A DNA stretch of 64,000 bases from Parasutterella muris (GTDB lineage: Bacteria; Pseudomonadota; Gammaproteobacteria; Burkholderiales; Burkholderiaceae_F): contig NZ_WSRP01000009.1 in NCBI RefSeq assembly GCF_009767915.1, positions 1-64,000 of the forward strand, read 5' to 3'. The position numbers and the translations under genes are program-made. Under the pieces are notes generated by a model. The model worked only from the letters and a program-made list of their open reading frames with translations, was not told where the DNA came from and made no database searches. This document shows, one piece after another, positions 31,321 to 38,634 of this stretch. The first letter of the stretch is position 1, and every line of letters starts with the position of its first letter.

Positions 31321-33747
31321 TTAAGCATTTTCTTTCTCCCTCTGTTTCATCTTTTTGGTGATTAGCTCCGCATCACATTTGGGACAAAACTCATGTGCAC
31401 CAGCGATGTAGCCATGCTTAGGGCAAATTGAGAATGTCGGTGTAATGGTGATGTACGGAAGCTGATAGTGAGAGAATGTCTTCTTCACAATGTCTCTTGC
31501 CGCTTTCCAAGACGAAACTCTTTCTCCCATGTAAAGGTGAAGTACAGTTCCTCCAAGATAAAGTCTCTGCAAGTCTTCCTGATGGTCTAAAGCATCAAAC
31601 GGGTCGTCAGTAAAACCAACGGGCAACTGTGTTGAGTTGGTGTAGTAACGCTCGCCTTCTGCTCCAGCTTGAATGATATTTGGGAAGCGTTTTCTGTCTT
31701 CTCTTGCAAAACGAGTAGCGGTGCCTTCGGCAGGTGTCGCTTCGCTGTTATAGAGATTGCCCGTTTCTTCCTGATACTGCTGAATGCGCTTATTCAGGTG
31801 CTGTAAAAGCTCTACCGCCATAGTGTGGCCCTGTACGCTTGTAATGTCATATTCGTCACCAGAAAAGTTTCTAATCATTTCATTGACGCCGTTAACGCCA
31901 ATAGTCGAGAAGAAATTTTTGAAGCCGCCGAGATAACGATTGGTATACGGGTAAAGCCCCTCTTTCATCAGACGAGTAATCGTTTTGCGCTTTAATTCAA
32001 GACTTGTTTTAGCAAGGTCGCAGAGGTAATCAAAACGCTTTAAAAGCCCTTCCCAATCGTTTTTGAAGCAATAACCAAGACGAGCACAATTGATCGTTAC
32101 AACCCCGATAGAGCCTGTCTGCTCAGCGGAACCAAAAAGACCATTTCCTCTATGCAGAAGCTCTGTCAAATCAAGGCGGAGACGGCAATTATGAGTTACC
32201 AAACCGTTCGCAAGTGTGAAAAGATGTTCTTCGTTCTCAACTTCAAAACAGTAAAGGTCGTCCCTTTCTTCACCTTCCTGAATATCAATGATTCTTGTGT
32301 AATCGAGACAAGAATCGTCTTTTGGCAGTTTCATTCCGCAAGCTAGATCTGAGCCAGCAAGCGTAACGACCTTTCCGTCAATAATCACGGGCTGAAGGTG
32401 ATGAACCCCCATTTCCACATATTCGGCATTAGAGCAGAAAATCTTTCTAGTCTTTTGCTTTGTAGCTCTAACTAATTTTGCTCTGTGCCATTCGTTTTTA
32501 TAGAGAACTTCAATTTTGTCTTTAATGCCCGACAATTTGCCAATATCAACAGTGCATTCCAAGACCTCGCCGATTCTTACCCTAAGCTTGGTAGTGGGAG
32601 CCAGCGGGCACATAGAACGAATCATGTGCGGGTCAAGGTCAGAGTTCATGAAATTCTGAAAGTACGGAAGGCCATACTTAGCTGTCATTTCAAACATAAG
32701 TTTGGAGTTTTCGGAGTCCCAATCGAAATCATCCGTGATGTTGTAAGTTGGGATTGGGAAAGTGAAGACTCGCCCTTGCGCATCGCCCTCTGTCATGACT
32801 TCGATATAGGCACGATTAATCATGTCCATTTCTTTTTGAAGTTCGCCATATGTGAAATCAACTTCTTCTCCGCCAATAATCGGATGCTGTTCTTTCAGAT
32901 CGTCAGGACAATGAATATCGAAAGTCAAATTGGTGAATGGAGTTTGTGTGCCCCATCGACTTGGAACATTCAAGTTGAAAATGAATTCCTGAATGTTCTG
33001 CTTGACTTCTTCATAGGGAAGATTGTCAAGACGAACGAACGGAGCTAAGTAAGTGTCAAAGGAGCTGAAAGCCTGGGCACCTGCCCATTCATTCTGAAGC
33101 GTGCCGAGAAAATTCACTGCTTGAGATAGAGCAGAACTTAAATGCTTCGGCGGATTACTTGATACTTTGTTCGGCACACCATTGAAGCCCTCATTAAGCA
33201 GTGCTCTTAGCGAGTGGCCACAACAGTAACCAGACAACATGTCCAAGTCATGAATGTGGAAGTCTCCATTTCGATGAGCAAGTCCAACTTCTTTCGGGTA
33301 AACCGAACTTAACCAGTAGTTAGCGACTACCTTTCCGCTGACGTTCAGAATCATTCCGCCAAGGGAATAACCTTGGTTAGCATTGGCTTTAACTCGCCAA
33401 TCGTCCTGATTGATGTATTCGTTGATAGAGCTTTCGACATCTACAGCGACTTTCTTCGTTTCACGAGCTTTAGTATGTTCGTGACGATAAATTGCATAAG
33501 CCTTGTAGGTGCTTTCGAACGAAGAATTGAAAAGCGCCTTTTCTACAATATCTTGTACTTCTTCTACAGAAATTGTTCTGCCCTTGTGGGCGTTGATTGC
33601 GGGAATGACCATTTGACGAACAATTTCATTTGCAACCATTGTTCCAAACTCATTGGTTGCAACGCCCGCTTTAGCAACGGCCTCACTAATCTTTGCGGGA
33701 TTGAACGGCTCAATTGAACCGTCTCTTTTAATGATGGAAGTTATCAT
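31321..33747 (-). CDS. nrdD: Anaerobic ribonucleoside-triphosphate reductase large chain with intein, lacking the glycyl-radical domain
   Basis: An N-terminal ATP-cone (about residues 1-95) precedes the barrel with NGDFHIHDLDMLSGYCCGHSL and GTLQNEWAGAQAFSSFDTYLAPF. The chain is cut by a 141-residue intein directly before CRLRLDLTEL, the cysteine motif of NrdD enzymes, and continues with GSIGVVTINCARLGY. It ends with the zinc site CPKHGYIAGAHEFCPKC and a short tail. The usual glycyl-radical loop is missing and is encoded by the 60-residue gene downstream. It makes dNTPs without oxygen. It is ATGA-coupled to the radical SAM gene upstream. Confidence 0.92.
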   Translation of the reverse strand: MITSIIKRDGSIEPFNPAKISEAVAKAGVATNEFGTMVANEIVRQMVIPAINAHKGRTISVEEVQDIVEKALFNSSFESTYKAYAIYRHEHTKARETKKVAVDVESSINEYINQDDWRVKANANQGYSLGGMILNVSGKVVANYWLSSVYPKEVGLAHRNGDFHIHDLDMLSGYCCGHSLRALLNEGFNGVPNKVSSNPPKHLSSALSQAVNFLGTLQNEWAGAQAFSSFDTYLAPFVRLDNLPYEEVKQNIQEFIFNLNVPSRWGTQTPFTNLTFDIHCPDDLKEQHPIIGGEEVDFTYGELQKEMDMINRAYIEVMTEGDAQGRVFTFPIPTYNITDDFDWDSENSKLMFEMTAKYGLPYFQNFMNSDLDPHMIRSMCPLAPTTKLRVRIGEVLECTVDIGKLSGIKDKIEVLYKNEWHRAKLVRATKQKTRKIFCSNAEYVEMGVHHLQPVIIDGKVVTLAGSDLACGMKLPKDDSCLDYTRIIDIQEGEERDDLYCFEVENEEHLFTLANGLVTHNCRLRLDLTELLHRGNGLFGSAEQTGSIGVVTINCARLGYCFKNDWEGLLKRFDYLCDLAKTSLELKRKTITRLMKEGLYPYTNRYLGGFKNFFSTIGVNGVNEMIRNFSGDEYDITSVQGHTMAVELLQHLNKRIQQYQEETGNLYNSEATPAEGTATRFAREDRKRFPNIIQAGAEGERYYTNSTQLPVGFTDDPFDALDHQEDLQRLYLGGTVLHLYMGERVSSWKAARDIVKKTFSHYQLPYITITPTFSICPKHGYIAGAHEFCPKCDAELITKKMKQREKENA
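32188..32610 (-). other. Mini-intein in NrdD (141 aa)
   Basis: The intein runs from Cys380 to Asn520 of the precursor. It begins CPLAPTTKLRVRIGEVLEC and ends LFTLANGLVTHN before the +1 Cys of CRLRLD. Classic block F and G features are present, including the His-Asn end, and the 141 residues leave no room for a homing endonuclease. The insertion uses the NrdD cysteine motif as splice acceptor. Splicing gives a chain of 667 residues. Confidence 0.9.
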
Positions 33748-34991
33748 AAGGATTCGAAGTTTTCTATTTTTTGAATATCAGCCTGGAAAAGCAAAAACCA
33801 TGCTGTTTTGAAAATTGCTAAATGAAAAATGTTGTCGTTTATGCAGTTTTCGTCGTTTTGTAACGGACAGCCTCCTTTACAAAACTGAACAACGACACAA
33901 TCTTTACAACCGATATCTTTGTGTTTCCAATGTCTGAACTGCGCTGAGAGGATGTTGTCATAATTCGACAATTCACCAATCTTGTGAGTTGCATGTGAAT
34001 AGTTCTGACAGGAAATCACATTGCCCTTTAAATCAACCACAAGCACGTCTGAGTTCGGTGCTTCACAACGGGCACGAACCATTGAAATCGGTCTCTTGGT
34101 TGCGAGCGCCCTCAAAACCTTATTCACTGAGTCCGTGATGCTCTTAAATTGTTCTTGGTGATAAAGCAAGATGTATTTAATGTGGATTTCGAGAGTCTCT
34201 GCGTCTTTCTCAGAAAGAATGTCGCAGGGCGTCGAAGGCTGTACGATACCTTCAAAGCCAAAATTCGTTTCTGGCGAAAAGTGCCTTTGGAAGTAGTCGT
34301 AGACTCTCAGCAAATCACAATTAGCTCTCGTGATTACCACATTGAAGCCGAAACTTAAACCTGCTTCTCTGAACTTTTGATTTGCATAAAGCCACACGTT
34401 TTTAATTCTTGTGACGGTTAGCGGGTCCACCAAATCTCTCAAGCAATAGCCTTGAGCATCATGTGAGACAGCAAGAGATACACGGTGTTCGATGAACCAA
34501 TCAACAAGTTCATAAGTCAAAAGAGTCCCGTTTGTGATGATATGCATCTCTGTTTCGGGATACATATCTCTCAAAGCAGGAATAAGCTTCTTGAGCGTTT
34601 TAAGGTAGACAAGGGGTTCGCCGCCCCAAAACTCAATTCGCCCGCCAGGTTTAATTGAAAGTTCTTCTCGGCAGAGAGAAGCAATGAATGACTCGGCGTC
34701 ACCCAAAGAATCGCTCTTAGATAGATGCCTAGACTCGGCTTGGGCACAATAGGAGCAATTAAAGTTGCATTTCAAACCTAGCTGTATTTTGAGTTTTGAC
34801 AAACTCCTTGTCTTTTTGATCGGGAATAATGCTCTGTCACAAGTTTTATACGGTTTTTTTTCAATACCCGTCAATGCGGCGACATCGACTTCCTTAAGTT
34901 GGGCATCAAATATCTCGTTGGTTTCATTGTTGTAGTAGTGGACAATTTCAGTCTTGTCAAACGCCGACAAACTTGTGATTTTTAGAAGCAT
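33744..34991 (-). CDS. Radical SAM/SPASM-domain protein upstream of NrdD
   Basis: The 415-residue protein (ATG at 34991; a TTG lies two codons upstream) has the cluster motif CNFNCSYC near residue 79, the block EFWGGEPLVYL and TNGTLLTYELV. A C-terminal SPASM set, CKDCVVVQFCKGGCPLQ and a later Cys, binds extra Fe-S clusters. It is the first gene of the operon and is ATGA-coupled to nrdD. No NrdG is visible, so it may activate the reductase. SPASM domains are, however, typical of peptide-modifying enzymes and not of NrdG, so both readings stay open. Confidence 0.82.
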   Translation of the reverse strand: MLLKITSLSAFDKTEIVHYYNNETNEIFDAQLKEVDVAALTGIEKKPYKTCDRALFPIKKTRSLSKLKIQLGLKCNFNCSYCAQAESRHLSKSDSLGDAESFIASLCREELSIKPGGRIEFWGGEPLVYLKTLKKLIPALRDMYPETEMHIITNGTLLTYELVDWFIEHRVSLAVSHDAQGYCLRDLVDPLTVTRIKNVWLYANQKFREAGLSFGFNVVITRANCDLLRVYDYFQRHFSPETNFGFEGIVQPSTPCDILSEKDAETLEIHIKYILLYHQEQFKSITDSVNKVLRALATKRPISMVRARCEAPNSDVLVVDLKGNVISCQNYSHATHKIGELSNYDNILSAQFRHWKHKDIGCKDCVVVQFCKGGCPLQNDENCINDNIFHLAIFKTAWFLLFQADIQKIENFESL

Positions 34992-35006
34992 CGTCAATCT
35001 TATTTA

Positions 35007-35052
35007 TAAGTAATCGTTTACTTAATTATAAAGATTGTCTGCCATACGTCAA
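35007..35052 (-). promoter_or_regulatory. Strong promoter with phage operator ahead of the rSAM-nrdD operon
   Basis: On the minus strand TTGACG (35052-35047) and a perfect TATAAT (35030-35025) are separated by 16 bp. A perfect copy of the phage palindrome, TAAGTAATCGTTTACTTA (35007-35024), directly follows the -10, so a bound protein would block initiation. Transcription starts about 25 bp before the radical SAM start codon. Confidence 0.8.
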
Positions 35053-35080
35053 GTCAAAAATATTAGGAAATCGCATTTCT

Positions 35081-35428
35081 TTATTGATTCGGGAAGAGAA
35101 GTTGTGAGTATTCCGAGATGCTCTTGTGAGTCGAAGCGATCTCAATAAAAAGCTCCCCAAGAGCGTCTTTGTTCACAAGCAATGGTAAGTTGTTATTTTC
35201 GGCCAAATCAAGATAAGCAGACAAAGCCGTTCTTTTGTTCCCGTCTAAAAAGAAATGTCCCTTGATTAAACTAACAACAATGCTTGTGACCTGCTCCTCG
35301 GGCGTTTCGTAATAAAAATAACTACTCAAACACCCTTTAACTTTTCCCTTTCTCTCTTCGGTACAAGGCTGATGAGTAAGTATTTCGTTAATCTGTATTA
35401 AAGACTCAATGGTGATTGGTTGAATCAT
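35081..35428 (-). CDS. doc: Doc-type Fic family toxin
   Basis: The 115-residue protein carries HFFLDGNKRTAL, the HxFx(D/N)GNKRTA core of Doc/Fic enzymes with catalytic His and the phosphate-binding loop. Its size fits Doc rather than full Fic AMP transferases. P1 Doc phosphorylates EF-Tu and stops translation. The small frame directly upstream overlaps it as ATGA, as antitoxins usually do. The pair would add stability to the prophage or act in abortive infection. Confidence 0.85.
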   Translation of the reverse strand: MIQPITIESLIQINEILTHQPCTEERKGKVKGCLSSYFYYETPEEQVTSIVVSLIKGHFFLDGNKRTALSAYLDLAENNNLPLLVNKDALGELFIEIASTHKSISEYSQLLFPNQ

Positions 35429-35601
35429 TTGTCTTTAAGAAAGTCAAAAACCTTGCGATACTCAGAATAGTTTTTTTTGAATCGCTTCATGGTTTCTTGT
35501 GTCGAGCCTTGTTTCAAGAGTTCCCTCTGAGTCTTGCGGCTTTCAGATTTTTCAATAATCTTGGTCATAATCTTCAAGTGGTTCAGAATATCATCTATCA
35601 C
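35425..35601 (-). CDS. Putative antitoxin of the Doc module
   Basis: This 58-codon frame starts at a GTG that overlaps the Rz stop (GTGA) and ends overlapping the doc ATG (ATGA); an ATG at 35568 would give 46 residues. The product is basic and helical (KIIEKSESRKTQRELLKQGS, then KRFKKNYSEYRKVFDFLK). It does not show a clear Phd DNA-binding domain, so the role rests on position and coupling. Confidence 0.6.
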   Translation of the reverse strand: MIDDILNHLKIMTKIIEKSESRKTQRELLKQGSTQETMKRFKKNYSEYRKVFDFLKDK

Positions 35602-36020
35602 TTTACTATTTTACCTGTTATTTTGTCGGCTCTTTTTTGAAGTTCAAATGCTTCGTAAGCCTGTCCTGCAAGATCAGATAATTCGACTGCCACCTCTCGA
35701 CATTCATTAAGCTCTCTAATGCAGGTTTCTCGATCTTTATTTGTTTGCACTCGGGACAAGGCGGACAGTTGCTGGCGCATCCTGTCGTTAGAACTGCGCA
35801 CGTCAGCAACATCGAGCCGAGCCTGCTTATATTCTTGCAAAAGTTTTTCATATTTCTCTTTTTCTTGCTGAAACTCTTCAAGAAAATATTTCTCGTTTGT
35901 TTGAGCCTGAGTTTGCAACGCCACTGCGTGTTCTTTTTCGAGCACTGCAATTTTTTCTTCGTAATACGAACAAGTTGCAAACCAGATAACGCTAGCGATT
36001 ACTACCACTACCCACTGCAT
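35598..36020 (-). CDS. Rz: Inner-membrane spanin (Rz-like)
   Basis: The 140-residue protein has one N-terminal membrane segment (MQWVVVVIASVIWFAT) followed by a long coiled coil with heptads (about residues 20-115). This is the i-spanin design. Together with the o-spanin encoded inside it in another frame, it fuses inner and outer membranes in the last step of lysis. It follows the lysozyme and a membrane protein gene with overlaps, as in lambda-type lysis cassettes. Confidence 0.85.
   Translation of the reverse strand: MQWVVVVIASVIWFATCSYYEEKIAVLEKEHAVALQTQAQTNEKYFLEEFQQEKEKYEKLLQEYKQARLDVADVRSSNDRMRQQLSALSRVQTNKDRETCIRELNECREVAVELSDLAGQAYEAFELQKRADKITGKIVK
35618..35851 (-). CDS. Rz1: Outer-membrane spanin lipoprotein (Rz1-like), nested in Rz
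   Basis: A second frame inside Rz encodes MKNFCKNISRLGSMLLTCAV with the lipobox LTTGC and a short periplasmic tail with CPPCPEC. This is a lipoprotein signal with the right size for an o-spanin (77 residues). Full nesting of Rz1 in Rz is well known in lambdoid phages. An internal ATG at 35812 is an alternative start. Confidence 0.85.
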   Translation of the reverse strand: MKNFCKNISRLGSMLLTCAVLTTGCASNCPPCPECKQIKIEKPALESLMNVERWQSNYLILQDRLTKHLNFKKEPTK

Positions 36021-36408
36021 GATTATTCCGATTTTGCTTTATTAAATGACTATTTTTATCAATGAGTTTTTGGTTTTCATGAATCTTATAATTATTAGAC
36101 TCAACCTTTTTAGCCAAACTCGTCAGCTCATTCTTGATTAGAAGCTGATAAGAATTGCGCTGTTTCTCAAGAGACTCTTGATGCTTTTTGGCAATGCCGA
36201 GCATCATTCGGGTGTTTTCATGAGAAAGTTGTTCCATTCTTATTTCGCATTTAGACACTTCTAATGCAACTGAATACCAACCGAGCAAATAACCAAAACC
36301 GACAAAGATAAAAATTTGAACAGTCTTTAAAATCTTGTCTACAACATCTTTTCTGAAGTGATCGCTTTGATACCACGTAATTAGGCGAGAAACCAACGGC
36401 TTTTTCAT
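35992..36408 (-). CDS. Membrane-anchored coiled-coil protein in the lysis cassette
   Basis: The 138-residue protein has a single membrane segment at about residues 30-50 (TVQIFIFVGFGYLLGWYSVA) and a helical, polar rest with heptads (MEQLSHENTRMM, then NELTSLAKKVESNN). It is placed between lysozyme and Rz, abutting or overlapping both. It could be an antiholin or second holin, but one membrane segment with a long coiled coil is not typical of a holin. Function not assigned. Confidence 0.6.
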   Translation of the reverse strand: MKKPLVSRLITWYQSDHFRKDVVDKILKTVQIFIFVGFGYLLGWYSVALEVSKCEIRMEQLSHENTRMMLGIAKKHQESLEKQRNSYQLLIKNELTSLAKKVESNNYKIHENQKLIDKNSHLIKQNRNNHAVGSGSNR

Positions 36409-36861
36409 TTACATGTCCTCCAAGAAGAGCTTTCTCTCTGCATTTCTGCGCCGTACAAGTCCTGGACAAATCACTCCGCCAGACCTTCTCCAGTTGAGAA
36501 AAGCGTCAGCGGAGTTTTGATATTCATAGTTGTTTAAATGTTTGACGGCATCTGAGTTTCTTGCCGCTGTCACTCCGATGTTGAAGGCGAGAGAAAGCAG
36601 TGCGATGAACTGATTCTTTGTGACGGGAACTTTGACTGCTGAAGCCAAACCATTTGCGTGAGAGTGCAAATCAAGATGAAAAAGTCTTGTTGCCTCGTCA
36701 TTGCTAATAATATCCCCCTGCTTCACATTCTTAGTGTGCCCTACTCCTATTGTCCAAACGCCCGATGTGCATTTATAGGCTTTTAATTTTCTGCCCTCAA
36801 ATTCTTCAATAAAGTCGGCGGCCAATTCAGGAGACCAGGCGCTAAAAGGTTTAGTGATCAT
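36409..36861 (-). CDS. Phage lysozyme (GH24 endolysin)
   Basis: The 150-residue protein has the GH24 catalytic pattern: Glu in DFIEEFEG, then a Cys/Asp position, then Thr in GVWTIGVGHT. It also has the conserved FNIGVTAARNSD block and the C-terminal PGLVRRRNAERKLF. It cleaves the glycan of peptidoglycan at lysis. No signal-anchor is visible, so it relies on the holin for release. It overlaps the holin gene by 11 bp. Confidence 0.93.
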   Translation of the reverse strand: MITKPFSAWSPELAADFIEEFEGRKLKAYKCTSGVWTIGVGHTKNVKQGDIISNDEATRLFHLDLHSHANGLASAVKVPVTKNQFIALLSLAFNIGVTAARNSDAVKHLNNYEYQNSADAFLNWRRSGGVICPGLVRRRNAERKLFLEDM

Positions 36862-37186
36862 TGTTATTATTGTTTTTGTTAAAGTGTTGAAAAACTACTC
36901 CGAGACTTTCAGTGCCGAAGTACGACGCAACGCCAGAAAGCCCAAGAGCAACAAGGTCGTCAATTTTGAGACCCTTACAAATGAAATAAATGACAATGCA
37001 GGCAAAAGCTGAAGAAAAAGCCTTTCCTAGAAGTTCTACTAATGTAAATTTGTGAGGGGTGTTTGGGTTGTGCTTAAGTTCCTTTCGGTAGTCCTCTATG
37101 TACCGAATAATTCCTCCTGCCAATCCCAAACCTGTCAAAAAAGCCCAGAAGGTAAGTTCCCAATTGTTTGGGTCTTTGTCAGGCAT
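36851..37186 (-). CDS. Holin-like protein
   Basis: The 111-residue protein has two or three hydrophobic segments (FWAFLTGLGLAGGIIRYI, AFSSAFACIVIYFICKGL and LVALGLSGVASYFGTESLGV) and a polar Asn-rich tail. Its size, topology and place directly upstream of the lysozyme gene fit a holin that makes holes in the inner membrane. Confidence 0.75.
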   Translation of the reverse strand: MPDKDPNNWELTFWAFLTGLGLAGGIIRYIEDYRKELKHNPNTPHKFTLVELLGKAFSSAFACIVIYFICKGLKIDDLVALGLSGVASYFGTESLGVVFQHFNKNNNNNDH

Positions 37187-37235
37187 GTCTTTTTCCTTTT
37201 TATTGTTGTTTGCCGTTTGCCCAAGTCTCTGAGAG

Positions 37236-37475
37236 TTATTGATAATCTTTTGGTAAGTGGGAACGTGCTTTTTCGCTCAAGTATGCTTGATAGCAATGCT
37301 CCTTTTGCCAGAAAAACAGGTGATTGATAATCCAGGCTGGCCATTCTCTCCCGTTCTCTTCGATCGAATGACGATAAGCTCTGGCGCTCAGTGTTTCGTC
37401 AGCCATGCCACCGATGAATGTGTTCAGCAGTTGGTCAAAAGCTATCAGAACTTGAAATGCGTCGGGATGTTTCAT
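37236..37475 (-). CDS. Small phage protein beside the lysis genes
   Basis: The 79-residue protein begins MKHPDAFQVLIAFDQLLNTF and has GGMADETLSARAYR and HLFFWQKEHC. I recall similar small proteins beside lysis genes in phages of betaproteobacteria, with no known function. It overlaps the transporter gene by 41 bp and precedes the holin gene. Confidence 0.65.
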   Translation of the reverse strand: MKHPDAFQVLIAFDQLLNTFIGGMADETLSARAYRHSIEENGREWPAWIINHLFFWQKEHCYQAYLSEKARSHLPKDYQ

Positions 37476-38634
37476 GTTTGTATCCTAGTAATGGAATTAG
37501 AAGTGCTAAAACAGTGAAAATCCAACCAAATGAATAGGGTTGGGCAAGCGCAAAACCGAGAGGGCAGATCATCATTGCAACCGCTGTCGCTATCTGCAAT
37601 CTGCGAGGCTCATAGCGCTTTGTCATAATCAGCAAGGTAGGAACGCAGGCGATGGTTCTCAATGTCCCGTAAAGCAAGAACAGATCAACGATTGTCAGAT
37701 TGTCCAACCAACAGAACAATGCGGTTAGCAACGTACAAAAACCTATGATTGTTAGGTTCTCCCTGCCCTTTTTTGCAAGAGCGCCCACTGCACAAAGATT
37801 AGAGTCAACCGTGGCAATGAGAGCCGAAAGTACAGCGGCGCCCAAAATCATTATTGAGAATGGATTAGATGCGACAACCTGCAACTGCCAATTCTCAACT
37901 GTCGGGGCGCAGAATCCCAAGATAGAGAAAATGATTGGGATTGATATAAAGAACAAACTGGCAAATGCAAAAGTCTTGAACCTTTGTCCTCGCTCAATGC
38001 TGTTTGCTCTTTGCCAAAATGTTGTGTCTGCATATGGTGCTGACAACAAACCAATTGCAGTGGGGATACCGAAACTCAAGAAGAGATTCAGAAAATTAAA
38101 ATCAACATGCCCGCCGAAATTTAAGGTGCTTGTGTGCTCAGCGCCGAAAACCAAGGCGACGCCCGCTAAGAAAATCACTTCCCACTTGTAAGCGTCGGTT
38201 TTGATGCAAGCTCTCAAGCCTTTCCCGAAGATAATCAGGAAGGACAAAGCTAAAACCAACAAGGCGCTAGCGATTCTTGGAAGCTCAAACCATTGGGAAA
38301 GCAAAGCGTGGATTCCCAAAATCTGGACAAATGTTGAACCTATTAACAATGCGCCCGTCATTGTTAGATGCTCAACTTCTTGAACTCTTCCTGCTTTTTT
38401 AACTGCTTCAACAGCTGTTGAGGCGTTTATGTTGAATCTGTCGCAAATATAACCGAAGATTAGAAGCGTCAGAACATTGGGAATTAAGAACATTAAAAAT
38501 CCAGCAATGCCATACTGATAAGCAATTTGACTGGAAACAAAAAGAGCAGGTGCCCAAATCCACGTTGCGGCTATCGACTTTGCATAAAAATTTGTCGTCA
38601 GTCCACGAGCTGTCGCATACTGATTAGTATTCAT
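37435..38634 (-). CDS. Phage-encoded multi-spanning transporter (SSS/LeuT-fold-like)
   Basis: The 399-residue protein has about 11 hydrophobic segments. The block ADTTFWQRANSIERGQRF resembles the FWQR loop of sodium:solute symporters, and the alternating helices fit a LeuT-like fold. A full-size solute transporter is rare in a phage. It overlaps the PP-loop gene by 11 bp, so the two are probably made together: the transporter may bring in or export what the synthetase uses or makes. The substrate is unknown. Confidence 0.65.
   Translation of the reverse strand: MNTNQYATARGLTTNFYAKSIAATWIWAPALFVSSQIAYQYGIAGFLMFLIPNVLTLLIFGYICDRFNINASTAVEAVKKAGRVQEVEHLTMTGALLIGSTFVQILGIHALLSQWFELPRIASALLVLALSFLIIFGKGLRACIKTDAYKWEVIFLAGVALVFGAEHTSTLNFGGHVDFNFLNLFLSFGIPTAIGLLSAPYADTTFWQRANSIERGQRFKTFAFASLFFISIPIIFSILGFCAPTVENWQLQVVASNPFSIMILGAAVLSALIATVDSNLCAVGALAKKGRENLTIIGFCTLLTALFCWLDNLTIVDLFLLYGTLRTIACVPTLLIMTKRYEPRRLQIATAVAMMICPLGFALAQPYSFGWIFTVLALLIPLLGYKHETSRRISSSDSF

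Noticed and set aside
37700-38191. Plus-strand frame of 163 codons inside the transporter gene
   Set aside because: It is the antisense shadow of a hydrophobic gene, with no start signal and no neighbour on that strand.
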